A stretch of 16,892 nucleotides of DNA from CAZQLE01 sp964593905 (GTDB lineage Bacteria > Chloroflexota > Anaerolineae > Anaerolineales > Anaerolineaceae): NCBI GenBank assembly GCA_964593905.1, contig CAZQLE010000069.1:1-16892 (forward strand), written 5' to 3'. Under the pieces are notes generated by a model. It saw only the letters and a list, made by a program, of their open reading frames with translations. It was not told the origin of the DNA and ran no database searches. Every line of letters begins with the position of its first letter. Positions within the stretch are counted from its first letter, which is position 1. Made by a program: the position numbers and the translations under genes. Shown piece by piece: positions 13,235 to 16,892 of the stretch.

Positions 13235-13404
13235 AAGGAGGTGAATTTTCTTCACTGCCCTGAGTTTTTTTGTTGCTTAAAGACAATCTTATTGTAAGTC
13301 ATCTGACTTTCCAGGGCGAGATGCCCGGAGAATCGGTGGTTTTCCGCAAATCGCGGACCGTTTAGAGCAATTTCTTATCAAAGCTTCGCTAAAGGAGAAG
13401 AAAG
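13235..13404 (+). promoter_or_regulatory. Remaining leader of the transporter operon
   Basis: This part has a perfect extended Shine-Dalgarno, AAGGAGGTGA (13235-13244), with no start codon after it; its GTGAA can pair with the nearby TTCAC. Small hairpins follow (GGGC/GCCC around 13314-13325; TCCGC/GCGGA around 13344-13358). AAAGGAG at 13391-13397 is the ribosome site of the next gene. No further gene or good promoter was seen. Confidence 0.4.
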
Positions 13405-14697
13405 ATGAAATTCCGTATGTTTGTAGTTGTTTTTGTTTTATTTGCCATGCTGGTGACTGGTTGCGCGCCGGCAGCCGCACCTGCACCTGCTGCTGATGCC
13501 CCGACGGCCGAAGCCGCGGCCCCCGCTGCAGATGCCCCCACCGCTGAAGCCGCTGCGCCTGCTGCAGCTGGCGAGCCCGAAGTTTGCGCCAGCGATGCCG
13601 CTGGTTGTGCCGTCATCCCGGCTGGCCAGACCGTGAAAATCGGTATGGGCGGCCCCATGACCGGTGACTATGCCATGTTTGGTGTGGATATTTCGAACGG
13701 CGCAAAAATTGCCGTGACCGACGCCGGTGAGGTGGAAGGTTTCAAATTCGAGCTGGTAGCCCAGGATACCCAGGGCTCTCCTGAAATTGGCGCGACTGTT
13801 GCCAATAAATTTGTCACCGACTCGACCGTGGTTGCCATTGCCGGCCACATCTTCTCGGGTGAGACCGAAGCCGCCATGCCCATCTACGAAAAAGCCAGCG
13901 TCCCCATGCTGTCGCCTTCGGCCACCAACCCCCCGCTGACCGAACTGGGTTCTGCCGTCTTCAATCGCATCGCCTTCACCGACAAGGTGCAGGGTGAAGC
14001 TGCGGCTGCCTACCTGAAAGACAAGCTCGGTTTTGCCAAGATCGCGATCATCCATGACGGTTCTGCCTATGGCAAGGGCCTGGCAGATGTGGTCAAAGAT
14101 ACCTTTACCGCCGCTGGCGGCGAGGTGGTCGAATATCAGGCCATCAACCCCGGTGAAGTGGATTACTCGGCCACCCTCTCGGCCGTGGCTGCCAAGAAAC
14201 CCGAAGCGATCTATTTCGGCGGTTATTCCTCCGAAGCGATCGTCATGATCAACCAGTTGAAACAGACCGGCCTGAAGGATGTTGTCTTCTTTGGCTGCGA
14301 CGGCACCTATGGTCAGGATGTGCTGGATAAGACCGGCGAAAATGGCGTTGGCGCGTACTCTGCCTCCGTGATTCCGCCTGCCTCAGATGCCAAGACCAAG
14401 TTTGATGCCGACCACGAAAAAGCCTACGGCCAGAAAGCCGGCGTGCTCTCCCCCTATACCTGGAGCGGTTATGATGTGACCGCTGCCCTGGCCGCGGTGA
14501 TCAAGACCGTGGCGGTGAAGGGTGATGATGGTTCATTGTATGTTCCCCGCGCTGCCCTGGTTGCCGCGGTGCGCGGTCTGAAGGGTTATCAGGGCATCAC
14601 CGGTGATATCACCTGCAACGAAACCGGCGAATGCAACACTGCCGGCCCGACCTTCTATGTAATCCAAGACGGACAGTGGGTCGAAGCTGAGAAGTAA
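13405..14697 (+). CDS. Branched-chain amino acid ABC transporter, substrate-binding lipoprotein (LivK-like)
   Basis: A 430-residue type 1 periplasmic-binding-fold protein. It begins with a signal peptide and lipobox LVTGC (Cys20), so it is tethered to the membrane. An Ala/Pro/Thr-rich linker (21-57) carries a perfect tandem repeat of 12 residues, APAADAPTAEAA (27-38 and 39-50). The binding domain starts near 76 with VKIGMGGPMTGDYAMFG and continues with the usual VAQDTQGSPEIGATVANKF, VAIAGHIFSGETEAAMPIYE, VPMLSPSATNPPLT, and FFGCDGTYGQDV, the family pattern for Leu/Ile/Val-binding and related proteins. Amide or other amino acids are alternative ligands. Cys61/Cys68 and a C-terminal CNETGEC could form disulphides. 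AAAGGAG sits 7 nt before the ATG. LivH- and LivM-like permeases follow; the ATPases would lie beyond the window. Confidence 0.92.
   Translation: MKFRMFVVVFVLFAMLVTGCAPAAAPAPAADAPTAEAAAPAADAPTAEAAAPAAAGEPEVCASDAAGCAVIPAGQTVKIGMGGPMTGDYAMFGVDISNGAKIAVTDAGEVEGFKFELVAQDTQGSPEIGATVANKFVTDSTVVAIAGHIFSGETEAAMPIYEKASVPMLSPSATNPPLTELGSAVFNRIAFTDKVQGEAAAAYLKDKLGFAKIAIIHDGSAYGKGLADVVKDTFTAAGGEVVEYQAINPGEVDYSATLSAVAAKKPEAIYFGGYSSEAIVMINQLKQTGLKDVVFFGCDGTYGQDVLDKTGENGVGAYSASVIPPASDAKTKFDADHEKAYGQKAGVLSPYTWSGYDVTAALAAVIKTVAVKGDDGSLYVPRAALVAAVRGLKGYQGITGDITCNETGECNTAGPTFYVIQDGQWVEAEK
13483..13554 (+). repeat. Tandem 36-base repeat encoding the lipoprotein linker
   Basis: Two adjacent 36-base units (13483-13518 and 13519-13554) each encode APAADAPTAEAA. 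The protein copies are identical while the DNA differs at third positions, so the repeat has been kept for its amino acids or is old. A third partial unit (APAA) follows. Confidence 0.75.
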
Positions 14698-14711
14698 TTC
14701 TGGCTGACCCC

Positions 14712-14792
14712 TTCTTCCCGCGGCGGCGGCGGTTTTCTTCGCCGCCGCGGGAAAGAACTCCCCGGAGCAGGAAGCGCTGCCTGCTCTGGGGA
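14712..14792 (+). promoter_or_regulatory. Two strong consecutive hairpins between LivK- and LivH-like genes
   Basis: The first is a perfect 14-bp GC-rich stem (14715-14728 with 14740-14753), extendable by three pairs across a bulged A. The second has 13 pairs including one G-T (14759-14771 with 14780-14792) and an 8-nt loop. Neither is followed by a T-run, so they are not classical terminators. They would protect the upstream mRNA from 3' decay and reduce permease expression relative to the abundant binding protein. Confidence 0.65.
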
Positions 14793-14823
14793 CCTCAAAT
14801 TTATTGTGCTGGAGAAATCCTTG

Positions 14824-15984
14824 ATGTCTGACTCAAAAAACACTCTTTCCCTTGGATCTGAGCAGCCTGTCCAGAACCCGGAGGCTGCCCTGCCCGAATC
14901 AGGTCAGGCGGCCAGACGAGCAGCCGCAGGCCTTAATCGCTCGCGTTTGCTTACCCTGCTTGCCGGAGGCGCGGTTCTGGCGCTCCTGATTTTCCGCATC
15001 CAGTCTGTGGTCACTGCCGCAAATTATGGGCCCGACACCTGGGTGCGGTTTGTTTTTTCTGGCCTCATCATTGGTGGTATGTATGCGCTGGTCGCAATTG
15101 GCTACACCCTGGTGTATGGCATTTTGTTGATGATTAATTTTGCGCATGGCGAAGTGATGATGCTGGGGGCTTTTGGGGGCTATTTTGTCTTCGAGGCGCT
15201 CAAAAACATCCCTTTTGGCGACACCAATTTCTTAAATGCCAGCCCGGTGCTGTCCATTTTGCTGGCGTTTGTGGTTGGCATTGCTGTTTCGTCGCTGGCC
15301 GGTTTTTTGCTTGAAAAAATTGCCTACCGCCCGCTGCGTAACGCTGCCCGGCTGGTGCCGTTGATCAGCGCGATTGGGGCTTCTATTTTCTTGCAGACCT
15401 CGGCGCAGTTGATGTTTGGCCCGCAGCGGCGTGATTATATCAACCCAGATTTATTGACCCGCGGCGAGGGCTGGGAACTGGCCATTGGCGGTTCTACAGT
15501 CACCCTGACCTATACCGGTGTGTTTTCACTGGTTCTCTCGGCCATTTTGATGATCGGTCTGTATCTCTTTGTTCAACGCACCCGGCTGGGCAAAGCCATG
15601 CGGGCGGTTTCGCAAGACCGCAATACGGCGGCATTGATGGGCGTGGATGTAAACAAAACGATCAGCCAGGCATTCATCCTCAGCGGTATGCTGGCCGGCG
15701 CTGCCGGGGTGATGTGGGGTGTGCATAACGGTCTTATCAATTATTATCTTGGTTTTATTCCGGGTATTAAAGCTTTTACAGCGGCCGTACTGGGCGGCAT
15801 CGGGAATATTCCCGGTGCGATGGTGGGCGGTCTTTTCCTCGGGATCGTAGAGTCGGTGGGTCCGGCTGCACTGGGCATCGATTTTCAGCTTAAGGATGTG
15901 ATCGCCTTCTCCATCCTGATTCTGGTGCTCATCTTCCGGCCTTCTGGAATTTTGGGAGAGGCGCTCTCGAAGGAGAAAGTATGA
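14824..15984 (+). CDS. Branched-chain amino acid ABC transporter permease (LivH-like)
   Basis: A 386-residue inner-membrane permease. The core begins near residue 77 with SGLIIGGMYALVAIGYTLVYG followed by NFAHGEVMMLGAFGGY, typical of LivH, and continues with EKIAYRPLRNA, the cytoplasmic loop RLGKAMRAVSQDRNTAALMG (about 254) that contacts the ATPase, and GGIGNIPGAMVGGLFLG. LivH proteins are usually near 300 residues; here about 75 extra N-terminal residues include a polar stretch and an added helix (about 43-60). The frame is open from a GTG at 14806, but the ATG at 14824 is preferred because GGAG at 14811-14814 lies 9 nt before it. Its stop overlaps the start of the next gene (ATGA), which indicates translational coupling. 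Confidence 0.92.
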   Translation: MSDSKNTLSLGSEQPVQNPEAALPESGQAARRAAAGLNRSRLLTLLAGGAVLALLIFRIQSVVTAANYGPDTWVRFVFSGLIIGGMYALVAIGYTLVYGILLMINFAHGEVMMLGAFGGYFVFEALKNIPFGDTNFLNASPVLSILLAFVVGIAVSSLAGFLLEKIAYRPLRNAARLVPLISAIGASIFLQTSAQLMFGPQRRDYINPDLLTRGEGWELAIGGSTVTLTYTGVFSLVLSAILMIGLYLFVQRTRLGKAMRAVSQDRNTAALMGVDVNKTISQAFILSGMLAGAAGVMWGVHNGLINYYLGFIPGIKAFTAAVLGGIGNIPGAMVGGLFLGIVESVGPAALGIDFQLKDVIAFSILILVLIFRPSGILGEALSKEKV

Positions 15985-16892
15985 TGAAAGAATCACTTCG
16001 TTCGGGATCACGCACCGGGGCGGTGAATGCCGTGTTGGTGATCTTTTTACAGTTGATCGGTTTTCTTTTTACTGCGGCAGGCTTGGTGCAAAAGATGGTC
16101 AGCGGGGGTGGGGCGGCCAACCTGGGTCAACTACCCAGCGCTGCCAGCGCCGCTGCTGCGCTGGGTATCATCAGCCTGTGGTGTGGCTGGCGGGCTGTTG
16201 CAGCCGCCGATGAGAAAAAGACCCGCGCTGCGCTCGCATCTGGTCTGGCTGAAGGTGTGACCGCGGGTTTGTTGACGGCCGCTTATGCCTTGCTGGTAGG
16301 CAGCCTGTATGCCCAGGGGAAAGATCTGCGCACTTATTTGAGCGCCCTTTCACCTGAATCGGTCAAGGTCTTTTTGTTCCAGCTTGAACCTTTTGCCGGT
16401 GCAGCCGCGGTTTTTGCGTTGCAGTTGGCGGGCGGTCTGGCGGGGGCATTGCTGCGGCTGGCGGTTCGGCGCAACTCTTTCAAACTTTCTGCGGGCGCCG
16501 AGCTGGCACAACGTCTGCCGGTTGGTCGTGCGTTGCAAAACACCCCGGCAATCCGTTGGATTGCCCTGGTTGTTGTTCTGGCCTGTGCGGTGCTTCTGCC
16601 GCGTGTGTGGGGCTCGTATTGGAATTACACAGTCGGCACGGTGGGTATTTATATTCTGCTGGGGCTGGGACTGAATATTATCGTTGGCTTATCGGGTCAG
16701 CTTGTGCTGGGCTATGTGGCTTTCTTTGCCATCGGCGCTTATACGTTTGCGCTGCTGACCGCGCCGCAGCCGCATCAACTGGTGTTGAACTTCTGGGTGG
16801 CGCTGGGTATTTCGATTGTGGTGACCGCTTTTTCGGGCGTGTTGATCGGTCTGCCCATCATGCGTTTGCGTGGTGACTACCTGGCCATCGTT
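15981..16892 (+). CDS. LivM-like permease with long N-terminal extension, cut by the right edge
   Basis: An open frame of 304 codons runs to the window end without a stop. Start at ATG 15981 (or the adjacent ATG 15984); AGGAG at 15971-15975 lies upstream and the start overlaps the LivH stop. The LivM core begins only near residue 187 (NTPAIRWIALVVVLACAVLL) and shows the family segment GLGLNIIVGLSGQ then LVLGYVAFFAIGAY and GLPIMRLRGDYLAIV at the edge. The first about 185 residues are unusual: several hydrophobic segments (about 14-40, 55-74, 84-110, 135-160) that look like a four-helix membrane domain. Together with LivH it would form the translocation channel. The missing C-terminal part should finish the permease domain. 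Confidence 0.88.
   Translation, partial: MMKESLRSGSRTGAVNAVLVIFLQLIGFLFTAAGLVQKMVSGGGAANLGQLPSAASAAAALGIISLWCGWRAVAAADEKKTRAALASGLAEGVTAGLLTAAYALLVGSLYAQGKDLRTYLSALSPESVKVFLFQLEPFAGAAAVFALQLAGGLAGALLRLAVRRNSFKLSAGAELAQRLPVGRALQNTPAIRWIALVVVLACAVLLPRVWGSYWNYTVGTVGIYILLGLGLNIIVGLSGQLVLGYVAFFAIGAYTFALLTAPQPHQLVLNFWVALGISIVVTAFSGVLIGLPIMRLRGDYLAIV

Noticed and set aside
12980..13255. 91-codon minus-strand frame in the transporter leader
   Set aside because: It covers a consensus promoter and an intrinsic terminator of the plus strand, and has mixed composition with no motif.

Overview
The window looks like a chromosomal segment of a moderately GC-rich, anaerobic bacterium, most likely a Chloroflexota member of the Anaerolineae type. 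This is inferred, not proven. The reasons are lipoproteins with Pro/Thr- or Ala-rich linkers after the lipobox, a DHH-CBS-CCA nucleotidyltransferase triple fusion, an adenosine kinase of the actinobacterial type, an aldehyde:ferredoxin oxidoreductase with its own radical SAM partner, and branched-chain amino acid permeases with extra N-terminal membrane segments. No mobile element, rRNA, tRNA or CRISPR array was seen.

Layout. (1) The first 113 bases hold the N-terminus of a lipoprotein gene leaving the window on the minus strand. (2) 349-3723 is a plus-strand operon, mtnA-adenosine kinase-ahcY, with a promoter and a strong terminator. It recycles the by-products of S-adenosylmethionine use: MtnA handles the methylthioribose phosphate from methylthioadenosine, AhcY splits S-adenosylhomocysteine, and the kinase removes the adenosine so that AhcY runs forward. 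(3) 3880-7584 is a tungsten/molybdenum-enzyme cassette: an own promoter, a structured leader ending in an intrinsic terminator (a riboswitch-like arrangement), an AOR-family oxidoreductase, a 13-bp hairpin, a radical SAM protein with an AbrB-like N-terminus, and a MoaD/ThiS-like small protein without the usual Gly-Gly tail. A 17-bp-stem terminator closes it. (4) 7869-8531 is an orphan lipoprotein. (5) 12201-8528 is a minus-strand set of phosphodiesterase, CCA-adding fusion and GNAT acetyltransferase. (6) 12425-12865 is a small DMT-family membrane protein. (7) 12998 to the right edge is a branched-chain amino acid ABC transporter operon: substrate-binding lipoprotein, LivH-like and LivM-like permeases, the last cut by the window edge.

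The most interesting signals are regulatory. Upstream of the transporter, a promoter with perfect consensus hexamers is followed by a possible 22-codon hydrophobic peptide rich in Ile/Val/Leu, a terminator, and an alternative pairing (11 Watson-Crick pairs, one mismatch, one wobble) that would break the terminator. Its 5' arm lies where a ribosome ending at the peptide's stop codon would cover it. This is the geometry of classical transcription attenuation. The AOR leader (about 3914-4186) is the second: a folded region with a GNRA-capped hairpin, a 10-bp terminator and, after it, a hairpin displaying a Shine-Dalgarno core. Both were found by eye and need covariation and folding analysis.
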